Shown here: one piece after another, positions 24,901 through 34,900 of the stretch
Layout: each line of letters begins with the position of its first letter
How positions within the stretch are numbered: position 1 is the first letter of the stretch
Assembly: GCF_900142935.1 (NCBI RefSeq)
Contig: NZ_FSRS01000001.1
Span: forward strand, 1,498,001 to 1,562,000
DNA length: 64,000 nt
Source: Rhodovulum sp. ES.010
GTDB lineage: Bacteria > Pseudomonadota > Alphaproteobacteria > Rhodobacterales > Rhodobacteraceae
Direction of reading: 5' to 3'
Notes under the pieces: generated by a model
Databases searched by the model: none
Seen by the model: only the letters and a program-made list of their open reading frames with translations
What the model was told of the DNA's origin: nothing
Position numbers and translations under genes: made by a program

Positions 24901-25730
24901 GCACGCTCGGCCCGCTCGACGATCCCGGTCGCCGGAGAGGTCGCGAGCGGCCCGTGGGAAATGACCGGGGCCGGCGTCGCCACCCAGTCGTAGCCGGCGA
25001 TACGCGTGCCCGCGCCATGCGCCGAATAAACGCCCGAAAGCGGATCGTTGCCGCGCCTCGACCACCAGCCGACCACCACGTAGCTGGCCACCGGATTGGT
25101 CAGCGCCTGCGGGTCTACGTCGTCGAGATCATCGTGGAAGGCAAATCGGTTCAGCGCCGCGTCGTAGGAGGCCGACCAGTTGGGCGAGCCGCCGACCATG
25201 CCGTCCAGCCGGTCCGCGGGCAGGTCGATCCCCTGCGCGGTGGCGTCCCCGCCCGGATAGTCGGCCAGGTCGTAGACGCACCCCTTCTCCGCCTCGATCA
25301 CCCAGGCCCGCTGATCGAGCTGCCGCGCGCCCTTTCGCCCGGTCATGCGCACCACCAGCCAGCGGTCGGGCAGCGCCGGCAGATCGAGCGGCGCGGCATC
25401 GTCCACCATCTCGCCCCTGAGCAGCGCATCGGGAATCGCCCAGTGCAAATGCACCCCCTCCGCCCGCGCCCGCGGCGTGGTGAAGGGCGGCACCGGGTCC
25501 GCGTCCTCGCCCAGTTCCAGCGGCAGCCGCACATAGGTTTCGCGGTGGTTGCGCGGCACGTAGAGCGCCTGAAGATCGACCGGCACGACAAGCGCCGGGC
25601 GCGGCGGGGACTGCGGCACCGGGAACAGCAGGTCCGGGGTCAGCACCTTCGCACCGACCCCGGTAGCCAGCTTCCAGTTGGAACTGGCCAGTATCTTGTC
25701 CATCACCTCGATATCGATGCGGTCCGCCAT
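21921..25730 (-). CDS. Giant-operon protein E: 1269-residue protein of unknown function
   Basis: It starts MADRIDIEVMDKILASSNWK with GAGGG upstream, 3 bp after the stop of gene D, and ends one base into gene F. No signal peptide or membrane helices are visible. It is rich in short strands and WAxPDALL/GWWSRRGNDPL-like turns. A central helical stretch around residues 270-390 and another around 690-800 (LKEEAARDEAEGGEIGDSHQDTLADLSDFLKRAD) break the pattern. The C-terminal ~100 residues are strand-rich (RVRLTLLMHPAARVHATTG). I recognise no domain. Its size, cytosolic character and strict co-transcription with the other giant proteins suggest a structural or scaffold component. Confidence 0.75.
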   Translation of the reverse strand: MADRIDIEVMDKILASSNWKLATGVGAKVLTPDLLFPVPQSPPRPALVVPVDLQALYVPRNHRETYVRLPLELGEDADPVPPFTTPRARAEGVHLHWAIPDALLRGEMVDDAAPLDLPALPDRWLVVRMTGRKGARQLDQRAWVIEAEKGCVYDLADYPGGDATAQGIDLPADRLDGMVGGSPNWSASYDAALNRFAFHDDLDDVDPQALTNPVASYVVVGWWSRRGNDPLSGVYSAHGAGTRIAGYDWVATPAPVISHGPLATSPATGIVERAERASGGARRVDLQTEFKLGASQAALATGFAEYAFDDVVIAPLRELYETVMEGYAFGVPVAGRVAWDLAPRERQIGVSLAPTLERLVAAQASRGMNVTGRARREYFESLITAVANSSIMQLDSRDGVVGLDEAEHADGFETFKGPERIEEVIVERKASDLRAGRPLRTKQAEAESGKPPRADVIWTGAGRGTAHKASVDELRETIQEVVLREKGRVLPAGPQIRTVVRPGPRYHRATPPVIGLRDYGKPNRFLGDGRFDEDGRLICRWSNEIANTLGERLNAFDYVPEISHAQVPRAADLLVRNAMFYDSYLLPWCYDAIGMTLPEAEAGPAQNRLRGEVALRVSADGVYDGMASVVPGGESVSSVARAEISDELRRFSLLDGRDPSPVAITNWAQPWAPVWLEWEVALEPGDDLAGWTLGRIDFEGASDVRGGALTLRGRSPITSGLARTYQSVIDTYLKEEAARDEAEGGEIGDSHQDTLADLSDFLKRADLGSVTLDRIDDLWLALDTGPDGQILPVPETVAEALRKLGLPRLIASGRLRLTRARVVDTFGRYRDPPLDRIALPAALEAKDADGNRALAMPPRLSLPARLMWRFVDPADTSARPREARLDQATPVNTVNPVAGYLLPDFIDESVEFFDRDGTPLGEVLHDPVTGGLVWEGGVGRDGPAATSPTDGLPAHARLAGLVAKGMIDADIAQRNVPETAELESPLSAFLRAVDTTMWGVDSSLASSGATIAGLVGRPVALVETRLWLDIPEDLAKTGAFGGEAEAIRDHLVREGVYDAVKSRAFQVRLGEFAKGHDGLYGFFLGGDFTRLHLIEKEVVQAVRVNAPGLGYRALLGAIAGQLGSDFLPAPSPLDCPYITGADPLSVHSGQRVRLTLLMHPAARVHATTGFLPRKGLELLQDWVAPGLGRIAPSARVGPVLIDPDKVRLPKIAAFGANQSWTRRGSPVTWRDDPILSATQAAILPSGRVRVEEGYIRIAPGKGDDGGEGG

Positions 25731-25733
25731 CGC

Positions 25734-26759
25734 CTAGCCCTCCGACAGCTTGCGGGTCAGCGCTGCCGTGTAGGTTTCGGACAGATTGCCCAGGGTGGGC
25801 CTGAACGTGTCGTTCTGCACGGCCGCGTCGCCCGCGTCCTGGGCGAAGACCTGGCGGTAGGGAAAGCGGATCATCTGCATCGCGAATTCCGCCCCGTCCA
25901 CGCGGTCGCCGCTCGTCATGCCCGTGCCGGTGGCGTCTAGGAAGGCGCGCGCGGTGTTGGACAGGTCCAGCACCCCCGGCGCGCCCGACCGGAAGCGCAC
26001 CGGGATCTGCTCGGCATCACCGGGCAGGGGCACCTCGGTGCCGTCTGCCGTCACGTATTCGGCCGAGCGCACGTTGCGCGCCGGCACCTCGGCCTGGACC
26101 CGCCCGCCGGGACGTTCATCCAGCCAGACGCCGAACTGCACGCCCTGGCGCGGCTCCTCGATATGCAGGACCTTGGGGATGCCGTCGAACAGCGCCAGCA
26201 GAACCGCGGGCGCCAGCCGTTCCAGCCGCAACAGCTTGATCCGGCTGCGATGGGACTCGGGCACGATTTCCGCGTCGTTCGCGGCCGGTTCGTCGCGATA
26301 GGCGCGCACATGCATCCCCGGCCAGCCCGCCACCGCGGCCGAGCGCATCAGGAACCCGGTCACGACCCCGGCCGTGCCGCCCAGCACCGGCTCGCCGCCG
26401 GGCGAGCGCACCCGCCGCTCGGCCGCGTCGATCTCCTTCTCGATGCGGGGATAGAGCTTTTCCAGCTGCGCCCGTTCGATCGTGTTCGCCGTGCCGACGC
26501 TGAGCGCGCCTTGGACCAGTGCGTCGGTCCAGGCGCGGTCGAGGTAGAAGAACCGGATCGATTCATGCGGCAGAATCTCCGTATCCGGGACGAGGTTGTT
26601 GAAGGGCACGCCCTCCAGCATCCGCAACCGCGCGAGGAAGCGCTGGATGTCCTCGGGCGTGATCGTGGCGTCACCCGTGGACCCCGTGTCGCCGAGAAGA
26701 GCCCCCTCTTCAAGGGCTTGCACCAGAACGCCGTAGGTCAACGCCGAGGAAAGGGCCAT
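25734..26759 (-). CDS. Giant-operon protein D: 341-residue protein of unknown function
   Basis: It starts 2 bp after the stop of gene C, with GGGAG inside that gene as ribosome site. No signal peptide. A helical N-terminal half contains LVQGALSVGTANTIERAQLE and VTGFLMRSAAVAGWPGMHV (~135-155). A strand-rich second half holds LLRLERLAPAVLLALFDGIP and a C-terminal helix (FAMQMIRFPYRQVFAQD). The segment around GFLMRSAAVAGWPG looks like the most conserved core and would be a good search seed. No family is known to me. Confidence 0.75.
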   Translation of the reverse strand: MALSSALTYGVLVQALEEGALLGDTGSTGDATITPEDIQRFLARLRMLEGVPFNNLVPDTEILPHESIRFFYLDRAWTDALVQGALSVGTANTIERAQLEKLYPRIEKEIDAAERRVRSPGGEPVLGGTAGVVTGFLMRSAAVAGWPGMHVRAYRDEPAANDAEIVPESHRSRIKLLRLERLAPAVLLALFDGIPKVLHIEEPRQGVQFGVWLDERPGGRVQAEVPARNVRSAEYVTADGTEVPLPGDAEQIPVRFRSGAPGVLDLSNTARAFLDATGTGMTSGDRVDGAEFAMQMIRFPYRQVFAQDAGDAAVQNDTFRPTLGNLSETYTAALTRKLSEG

Positions 26760-26761
26760 GT

Positions 26762-28915
26762 CTATCTCCCGTCGAACCGGTCCTTGACGAAAGCGTCGAG
26801 GCTCTCGAATTCGGTGATGTTCTCCAGCGCCTCGGCGCTGATATCGCGGCTTCCGACGGCGGTTTCGGCCAGGCCGCGCAACCCGGCATCGAGCGTCGCG
26901 TCGAGCTTTCCGGAGACCGAGTCGTCGAGGCCGAGTTCGTGATCGCTGACCAGCCCCGGCTGCGCGGCCTGCAAGGCGCCCAGCGCGCGCGGATCGTCGG
27001 GGGCGGCCAGGACCCGCTCCAGCACGCGGGCCTCGATTCCCAGTCCGTCCGACAGGATCGCGGTCAGGTTGCCCTGGAGTTCCGGCGCGGCGACGCCGGG
27101 ATCGGCGATCACCCGCGGGCCGCAGATCGCGCCGCCCCGGGCGCCGTCGAGTTCGCGGATCAGGCCTCCCTCCAGAAGCCGCGCGATCTCGCCGCGTTCC
27201 AGCGCTTCCAGCACCCGCTCGATGTCGCGCGGGCCCAGCAGGTTCTCGATCAGCCCCATGCGATCGACCACCGCGACCCGCCGGTTCGCCTGCGCCCGTG
27301 CCGCGCCGAACCGTTCGTTCCGCCAGCGCAGCATCGAGGCCACAAAGGAAGGTTGCGACATCGCCAGAAGCCGCCCGGTCTCGAACGCGACGGCCAGCGA
27401 CACGTCCTCGCGCCCGTCAGGGGTCATCATCCGCAGATGGTCGCTGACATGGGCCAGCACCGGGAAGGGCTCGTCCTCGGCCAGCGGGTTGCGGAGCAAC
27501 TGGTGCGGCGAGAACGGGCCGCGATACCAGGCGTTGCCGGTCTCGCCGGTACGGGTAAGGTGCGGCAGTCCGACATGGCCCGTCTCGGCGATCTCCAGCG
27601 GCAGTTTCGCGACCGGGGCCCCGCCCGAATCCGTCGCGTCCTCGTCGAGCGGCTCGGTGCAGGGCGGCAGCGACCGCTCGTATCCGCCCTCGGTCTTGGT
27701 GCCGAGGAGCCCGACATCCAGACACTCCATCAGCGACTGGAAACTGCCCGCACCCGCGCAGGTGAACCGCCAGGAGGTCAGCACCGGAAAGCGGTAGACC
27801 GGCTCCGTCACCACGGCCTCGACCGGGAAATCGAAGCCGCCGAACACGCTGTCGACCTTGAAGCTCTGCCGCGCGGCGCCGGCCTCGGCGCGCGCGGCGA
27901 TGGTGGAGAAATCGCCCTCCAGGAATTCCTCGGCGCTCAGCGTGCCGAGCCGGGTGAGACCCTCGCCGGTCATGCCTGCGCGGTCGACCAGCGCGCCCTC
28001 GTGGAACACCACCTCGCCGCGCCGCACCGCCTCGGTCATCGCGGCGGTGTCGGAGGTGTCCAGCAGGCGCGGCTCGCCGCTGGCGGTGATCGGCACCGCC
28101 GCGCCGCTTGTCGCCGAGGTCGACAACAGCATCGCGGTTTCGCTGATATAGATGTCGGCCAATTCGAAGAACAGCCGCGGCGGCGCCTTGGGCGGCAGCA
28201 GGTCGAGCTGCCCTTCGAGGTTGATCAGGCAGCAGGTATAGGCCTTGGGCTTGCAGTTGACCTTGTCGTATTGCGGCATCCGGTTGGCGATCACGACGGC
28301 CAGGAATCCGTCGTCGTCGCCCATCGCGGCCTCGGTATCGTCGAGATTGACCTCGCGGACATTGGTCAGCAGGCTCAGATCCTCGACGGTGGGAAACACC
28401 TTGTCGACGGTCGATTTCGGCACCGACAGGTAGCTGGCCTTCTGCGCGTCGACCGGGCCGGTCAGGCTGCGGCCGGGCGTGATGCAGTCCTGCCAGTCCT
28501 GGTCGTGGACGACCTGGCCCTCGCCCTCCGCGATCACGACCAGCGCCAGCCAGGGCGTGTGATCGGCGGTCACCTGGCGGCTGGTGACGGTGCCGCTCCC
28601 GTCGCGTTCCTCGAACACCGTGGCGTCGGGGGCGGCCTTACGGTCCCAGGGCAGCGTCTTCTTCCGCAGCACGATCTGCGGCAGCCGCGCCTCGTACGAC
28701 CCCTCGGAATTGGCCGGCGGAAAGACCATGAGCGCGTGGTCGGGCGGCAGTTTCAGGCGCGGGGCGGTGACGTTGAAATGCAGCGCCTGGTCGGCGACCG
28801 GCTTGGACGACTCGTCGTCGACATCGATGTCGAACTCGGCGGTCAGTTCGTATTCCCCAGCCGACAGCGGCGGGATGATGGCGTCGTAGAGGAAGAATTT
28901 TCCGCGTGCGACCAT
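26762..28915 (-). CDS. Giant-operon protein C: 717-residue protein of unknown function
   Basis: ATG 7 bp after the stop of the 3271-residue gene, with GGAG overlapping the end of that gene. The N-terminal ~60 residues are a beta domain (FFLYDAIIPPLSAGEYELTA), then LPPDHALMVFPPANSEGSY, an RLPQIVLRKKTLPWDR motif (~78-93) and PWLALVVIAEGEG (~120). The rest is mixed alpha/beta with a long helical C-terminus (~540-717). A central KAYTCCLINLEG strand carries two adjacent cysteines. No signal, no membrane helices, no recognised domain. Coupled to its neighbours, it is probably made in fixed ratio with them. Confidence 0.75.
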   Translation of the reverse strand: MVARGKFFLYDAIIPPLSAGEYELTAEFDIDVDDESSKPVADQALHFNVTAPRLKLPPDHALMVFPPANSEGSYEARLPQIVLRKKTLPWDRKAAPDATVFEERDGSGTVTSRQVTADHTPWLALVVIAEGEGQVVHDQDWQDCITPGRSLTGPVDAQKASYLSVPKSTVDKVFPTVEDLSLLTNVREVNLDDTEAAMGDDDGFLAVVIANRMPQYDKVNCKPKAYTCCLINLEGQLDLLPPKAPPRLFFELADIYISETAMLLSTSATSGAAVPITASGEPRLLDTSDTAAMTEAVRRGEVVFHEGALVDRAGMTGEGLTRLGTLSAEEFLEGDFSTIAARAEAGAARQSFKVDSVFGGFDFPVEAVVTEPVYRFPVLTSWRFTCAGAGSFQSLMECLDVGLLGTKTEGGYERSLPPCTEPLDEDATDSGGAPVAKLPLEIAETGHVGLPHLTRTGETGNAWYRGPFSPHQLLRNPLAEDEPFPVLAHVSDHLRMMTPDGREDVSLAVAFETGRLLAMSQPSFVASMLRWRNERFGAARAQANRRVAVVDRMGLIENLLGPRDIERVLEALERGEIARLLEGGLIRELDGARGGAICGPRVIADPGVAAPELQGNLTAILSDGLGIEARVLERVLAAPDDPRALGALQAAQPGLVSDHELGLDDSVSGKLDATLDAGLRGLAETAVGSRDISAEALENITEFESLDAFVKDRFDGR

Positions 28916-28922
28916 ATGCGTG

Positions 28923-31900
28923 CTACTCCACAGGCTCGGGGTCCAGATCCGCGGGCGCGGTCCAGACGGCGGTCACGGGCTCGGACTTGGCCCCGGCAAT
29001 GCTTTCCAGGTCGAGCGAGAGGCTTTCGTTGACGATCCGCGTGACCAGCCGCCCGGCCTCCATGCGCGCCGCGATCACGCCGGCCAGACGGCCGGCAACC
29101 AGGCCGCCGATATGCAGGACAAAGTCCGCCTCGCCGGCCCCGGCCAGCGGGAACACGACCAGCGTCTTGCCGTCATGGGGGACCAGCAGCGGGTCGGTAG
29201 CGGCGGGCTCGGCCCCCTCGAAACTGGCGGCGAGGCGGGCGAGGTCGGCCTCGGTCACGCGGCCTTCCAGGACGACCGCCACCGCCTGCGCGCCCGCGTC
29301 GAAGCGGGTCTCGATCAGGCGGGACTGCTCGACCAGGCGCGCGGCCCCGATCCAGCCGCAGCCGGCCCTCGCCCCGCCGCGGCTGCGGCTCGCGCCCTCG
29401 GCACGGAGGAACCCGCCGCGGCAGCGGGCGAGCGACTGACCCAGATAGGCGACCTCGGAGGTTGCCAGCCAGCCCGCGGCCTCGGCGCCCTCGGGCTCCT
29501 GCCCCGCGATCACGGCGAAGCCATGCGCCGCGCGCGGCAGGGTGATCCGCCCCGTGGCCGGGAAGCGATTCATGCGCACCCCGCCATCGGCGCCCAGCAC
29601 CACCAGCCGTGCCGCGCCCCGGATCTCGACCTCGCCCGAGGTGGCGAAGCGGGGCGAGGCGTCGGCGGTGGGCAGGTCGGTCACGGCGATCTCGCCCGGC
29701 GTCAGGGCCCGCGGCGCCGGAGCCCCGCGGCGGCGGCGGGTGCCGCGCGTGAGCATGGTTTCGACACCGTTGAGCGTGTCGCGCTCGGCCCTCGGGCTGC
29801 GTCCCGCGCCGACCGAGATCGGGGCGCGCGCCGCGTGGGTCTGCGGCTGGGCGGTGCGCGCGACCAGCGTGCCACCGGCGACCGGCGGGTCGATCTCGGC
29901 GCGCAGCAGCGCGGCCGAGGCCGCCTTGCGTTCGGCCAGCACGGAGTCGAGACGCGGCGGCGCCACGCGCTTGAGCTTGCCCGCCGCCGCGTCCGTGACC
30001 GTGGTCCGGGCCTCGGCGACCGCGTCCGCCACCCGCACCGGCTGGGCGATCAGGCCGCGCAGCTTCGCCGCGCCGAAGGACACGCGGCCGGGCGCGGGCG
30101 TGGTCAGGTCCAGTACGGACTTGCGGCCCGGTGCGGCGCTGCCGACGATCCGCTCGGACAACAGGCCCACCCGCATCGGCACCGCGCGTTCGCGCAGCCA
30201 GGACCGGCGCTGGGTGGCGCTGCGGTCGACCCGATGCCAATCGGTGGCGATCTGCGGCATGCGCTCGGCGGTGATCGTCCTGAGGATCGCGCGCTGGTCC
30301 TGCGCCTCGCGCACCAGGCGCGCGCGCAGGGTGCCCGCAGCCTTCAACGGCAGCGGCTTGCGCTGCTTGCCCGGTTCGACCTGGTGGAACGACACGCCGC
30401 CGGTGCTGGCGTCCGGGATCTTGTCGCGCGGGTCGGCCTTGAACTCCAGGTGCACGCCCTCGGTCGCGGTGATGACCTTGCCCTTGGGCACGGCCTTGCC
30501 GTCGACCTTGCCGGGCAGGCCCCAGACCCCCATCGGGAAGCGGCCGGTGCCGCGGGCGGTGATGACGATCACGTGGTCCGGCCGCGAGGTCAGCAGATCG
30601 GTGGCGCCGTCCCCCTTGCGCCGCAGCTTCAGCGTCAGCGTCGTCTGGTCGATGGTCCGCCCGCAGGGCGCGATGCCGAGCGTCTTGGACGGCGCGGGCG
30701 TGGTGACCGCGTGACCGGAATCCTCGCGCAGGATGCGGCCGATGGGGATGGTGCTGGTCAGCGACAGCTCGAACTCGGCCAGCACGTCGAACGGATGCGC
30801 CGCGGTGCCGTCGGCGGTGCCTGCCTCCTCCGACCCGTTGCTGGACGGCGGCAGCGCGCCCTTGCCCGCGATGCCGCTCAGCGAGCGCGCCTTGTTGCCC
30901 GGCGCGAGTTCGAGGTATTTCTTGGCGAAATCGGTCCAGGAGATGTAGTTGAACCCCGGATCGCCGCTGTTGCCAAAGCGCACGGTGATGTCGATGGGTC
31001 CGACCTCGATCCGCGCCTTGCCGTGGAACTCGGGGCCCCGCACCTCGATATAGGCCCCCAGCGAGAAGCCGAGCTTGATCGTGCCGAACCAGGTGTCGAT
31101 GCGGATGCCGGCGGAGACGCGGGCATGGGCGTCGGCCTCGTAGCGGAACGGGTCGAAATAGACGATGGCGTTGCCGCCATAGCTCAGATGCGCATAGGCC
31201 GGGCCGAACCGCGCGCTCGCCTCGAACTGGCCGCCGGCCATGATCGCCTCGGAGGTGAGGGCGAAATAGCATTCCGACTTGATGACGATGTTGTTCGATA
31301 CCGACCAGTTGAAGCCGAGCCGGGGCACCACCGGATAGCCGTCGCGGTGGAAATTGGGGTGGTAGCCGCCCATCGTCAGCACGAATTCCCCGGCCTTGTC
31401 GCCCTTGAACCAGCTGACATAGGCGAAGCCGCCGGTCAGCCGCGCACTGGAATGCAGCAGCCACGAGTTGGAGGTCAGCTGCGCCTGCACCCAGATCACG
31501 CCTTCCTCGGTCGAGAAGCGCGCGATCAGGCCAAGCTCGATGGAGACCAGCGCCGCCTCGGGCCGCGGCAGGGCCATGCGCGCAAGGCCGAAGATCGACA
31601 GCTCGAACCCCTCGCCGAATTCAAGCGCGACGACGGCGATCCCGTCGACCAGCGCGAAGGAGGTGAAGCTGATGCCCGCGGCGAACCAGAAGCGCCCCTT
31701 GTCGGGCGGGAACGTATCCCTGATTTCCCCCATGTATTCCATCAGCCCGCCCGGCGGGTCGAAGGACGGGTCGAGCGCGGCGATCATCACGAAATCGTCG
31801 AAGTCGTCCATGTCGTCGGGCGGCACCACGTCGCGGTTGATGCCGAACCCGCCGCCGATGCCGGTGAGGAAGAAGGCCGGCGGCCCGCCGATGGGGCCAA

Positions 31901-34900
31901 GCACCGCGCCGAAGGCGAAGAAGGCCGAGAAGCGGCCGTCGGACCGGGTGACCGAGGCATAGCCGCCGAAGATCGACAGCCCGTAGGTCGCGAAGCGCGC
32001 CGTCAGCATGCCGATATACTCGACGCTGTCGTCCTCGCCGAACTTGCGCAGGCCGCCCGCGAGGCTGACGCCCGACAGGTCGGCCGACACCGCCAGCCCG
32101 GCCAGGTCCACCGCCCAGTCGGAGGGATCGAAGATGCTGGTGCCGGGTCCGACGCTGTGGCGCAGTTCCAGGTCGTCGACCGCCGCTTCCAGCCCCGCGA
32201 TCGACACATTGCCGTCGAACAGGACCGAGATCGACTGCATGGTGTCGTTCTGGACCTGGGTGCCGAGGCCGATCTGGTCGATATAGATCGGGCCGAACTG
32301 GCTGCGGATCGGCAGCCACCACGGCCCCTCGCCCTCGCCCGCGACGAAACGGAACGCGATGTCGCCCCCGTCGGCCGCGGGCCGGGTCTGGATCGAAAGC
32401 GCCGGGCTGAAGGCCGGGGCGAGCGTGGCATCGCCCTCGTTCGTTTCGGCCAGCATCCCCTGGGCGATGGGATTGCCGCCCTCGGCGCCGCCCACCGCGA
32501 CCGCGATCTCCGACAGTTGCACCTGAACGCCGCCCAGCGCCTCGGCCCCGCCGAGGCTCGCATAGGTGTGGAACGCGACCGACCCCAAAGCGATCGGGCT
32601 GTCCAGAAGGGGCGCGTTGTTGCGGCCGAGGCGCAGGCCCACGCCGTTCACCCCGAGCGTGGGGTCGAACGCGAACGAGCCCGCATCGCGCCGCAGGAGC
32701 CCGACGCTGAGCCCGGCGGGCGGGGTGTCGATGATCCAGCGGTTGTCGTTCTCGATCCACAGCTTGATATCGCCGTCGACGACGGCCAGCCGGTTCGCCA
32801 AGCTCACCGACAGCCCGATGGACCCGCCCGAATCGGTCAGGCTGATCGTGACTTCGCCGCCGATAGTGACCGAGGGACCGGCAAGAGCGAGCTTCTCGAG
32901 AAGAGTATAGACCCGCTCCAGCTTGCTTTGCGCGAACTGGGTCGGGCTTTCGCCCGGTCGGGGAACGACCCGGAAGAGTTCGGGATCGAGCCCCCCGGAG
33001 GACGTCAGCACCACGTCGGCCATCAGGTCACCGATCTCGGAGCCGCCCACGCGGTGCTTCAGAAGATCGTCGACCTCTTCGATATCCAGGATGAAGCCAC
33101 CCAGAAGGTCGATGGCCATGTGCATGAGGCCGGCGGCGACCTCGGCCGGGGTGTCGCCGCCGAAGCCCATCTCGACCGTGCCCGCGTCGAAACGGTAGCG
33201 CAGCACCAGCGCATCGGTATTGGCCGCGTCCACGGCAAGCCCGGCCTCGATCTGCGCGGCCGGCGCGGCACTGCCGACGTCCAGCGCCAGCACCGGGCGC
33301 AGGCTGATCGCATCGGCCACCGGCACCTCGGCGGGCCCGAGCGCAGCCTGCAGCCGCGACAGCCCGGCCGCGTCGAAGGCCAGCGTCGCGCTGGCCTCGC
33401 CAACGAAGGGCAGCCCGACAAGGCTCGCTCCGATCCCGACCGTGAAGGGGCCGCTGGTCAGGCCCAAGGTGATCGTCGATCCCGTGGTGCCCGCATCGGC
33501 CACGCTGACCTCGACCCCGCCCGCGGTCGGCGTCACCGTGATCCCGGCGGGCAACGCCGGGCCGAGCCGGGAAAGCCCGGTGCCGAGCAACTGTGGCCAG
33601 CGCGCCTGCAACTGGCCGGCCGGGTCGCTCGCCCAGGCGCTGAGCGCGGCGCCGTCGAAACTGCCGCCCGTGCGCAATTGCAGCGCATCGCCGATATCGG
33701 CCAGCAGGTTGCCCGCGTCCGACCCGGTATCGACGATGGCATCGAGCGCGGGCGGCAGCGCCGCGGTCACGCCCGCGGTGGCGAGTTGGGCGATCCCGGC
33801 GCTGTCGGGGAAGATCTCCAGGTCCGCGCCGGTCTGCGGGCGCAGGAACAGCCGCGCGGCGCTGCCCTGCACCTCCAGATGGACCGCCCGGCGATCGGCC
33901 GCGCCACCGGGCAACCCGACATGGACGGCGATGGCGGGCTCGACCCCGCCCGAGGCCGGGAAGCGCAGCCCGAAGGCGCCGCCGAAATCGACATCCGCCC
34001 CGGTCATGAAAGCCGCCGGGTCGAGCGCGAGGTCCAGGACCAGCCCGCCGGAGTTCCGGGCGCGCAGCGCGATCCCGGCCTCGATCTGCCACACGCCCGA
34101 CGCCCCCGAAAGACCGACGAAGGGGCGCAGCGCGTCCATCACGGCGATCACCCGGTCGGCCCGGATCACGCCGCCGGACGTGCCCAAGACGGTGTCGCGT
34201 TTCAGCCAAAGCGCGGGATTGGCGAACATCAGCGTCGGGATGCGCACCCGCGCGCCGTCCAAAAGGTCGAAGGCCGCCAGCGCCGGGTCCAGCACGAGCT
34301 TGGCATTTGCATCGGCCGCGCGCACGCCGTCGAGCATGCGGGACAGCGCCGTCGCCGCCATCGCGGGCAGCAGCGGCTTGCCCAGCTTCTGGATATCGGG
34401 CGCGGGGTAGAGCGGCAGGCGCGCCGGCAAGCCGCCCAGTGCCTCGGCATCTTCGCTAGCGAAATTGAGCGCCGCCGCGAAGGGCGAGAACGTGACGGCC
34501 AGATGGGTTTCGCCGACGGCCCCCAGCCGCAGCGACCCGCCCGCCGTGCCGCTGGCCGAGAGGGTGCCCGTCAGCGCCCAATCGGTGAAGATGGGGGCGC
34601 CGGTGGCCCCGCCCGCAGTCACCGAAAGCGACCGCGTGGCCGAATCGTAGCTGACGCCCGCCTGGGCGCCTGCGACCCCGTTGATCACCGCGACGAGCTT
34701 GTCGCGCAGCGCCGGCGACGTCCAGACTTCGGCCAGCCGCGCGGTGGGGGCGTCGATCCAGTTCGAAAGCGATAGCGGGTCGAACCCGTCGCCCGCCCCC
34801 AGGATGCCCGCCGCCCGCAGCGCCTCGGCCACCCGCGCAAGCGCGGGATCGGCGCTGGCGGTCAGGTCCTGAAGGACCGATGTCAGCAGCGAGCGGATTT

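Noticed and set aside
28920-34775. Very long plus-strand open frame opposite the 3271-residue gene
   Set aside because: Its translation is rich in Arg, Gly, His and Ala with no domain; it is a GC-driven antisense shadow. The same holds for plus-strand frames at 9611-12478, 15592-18243 and 43638-47912.
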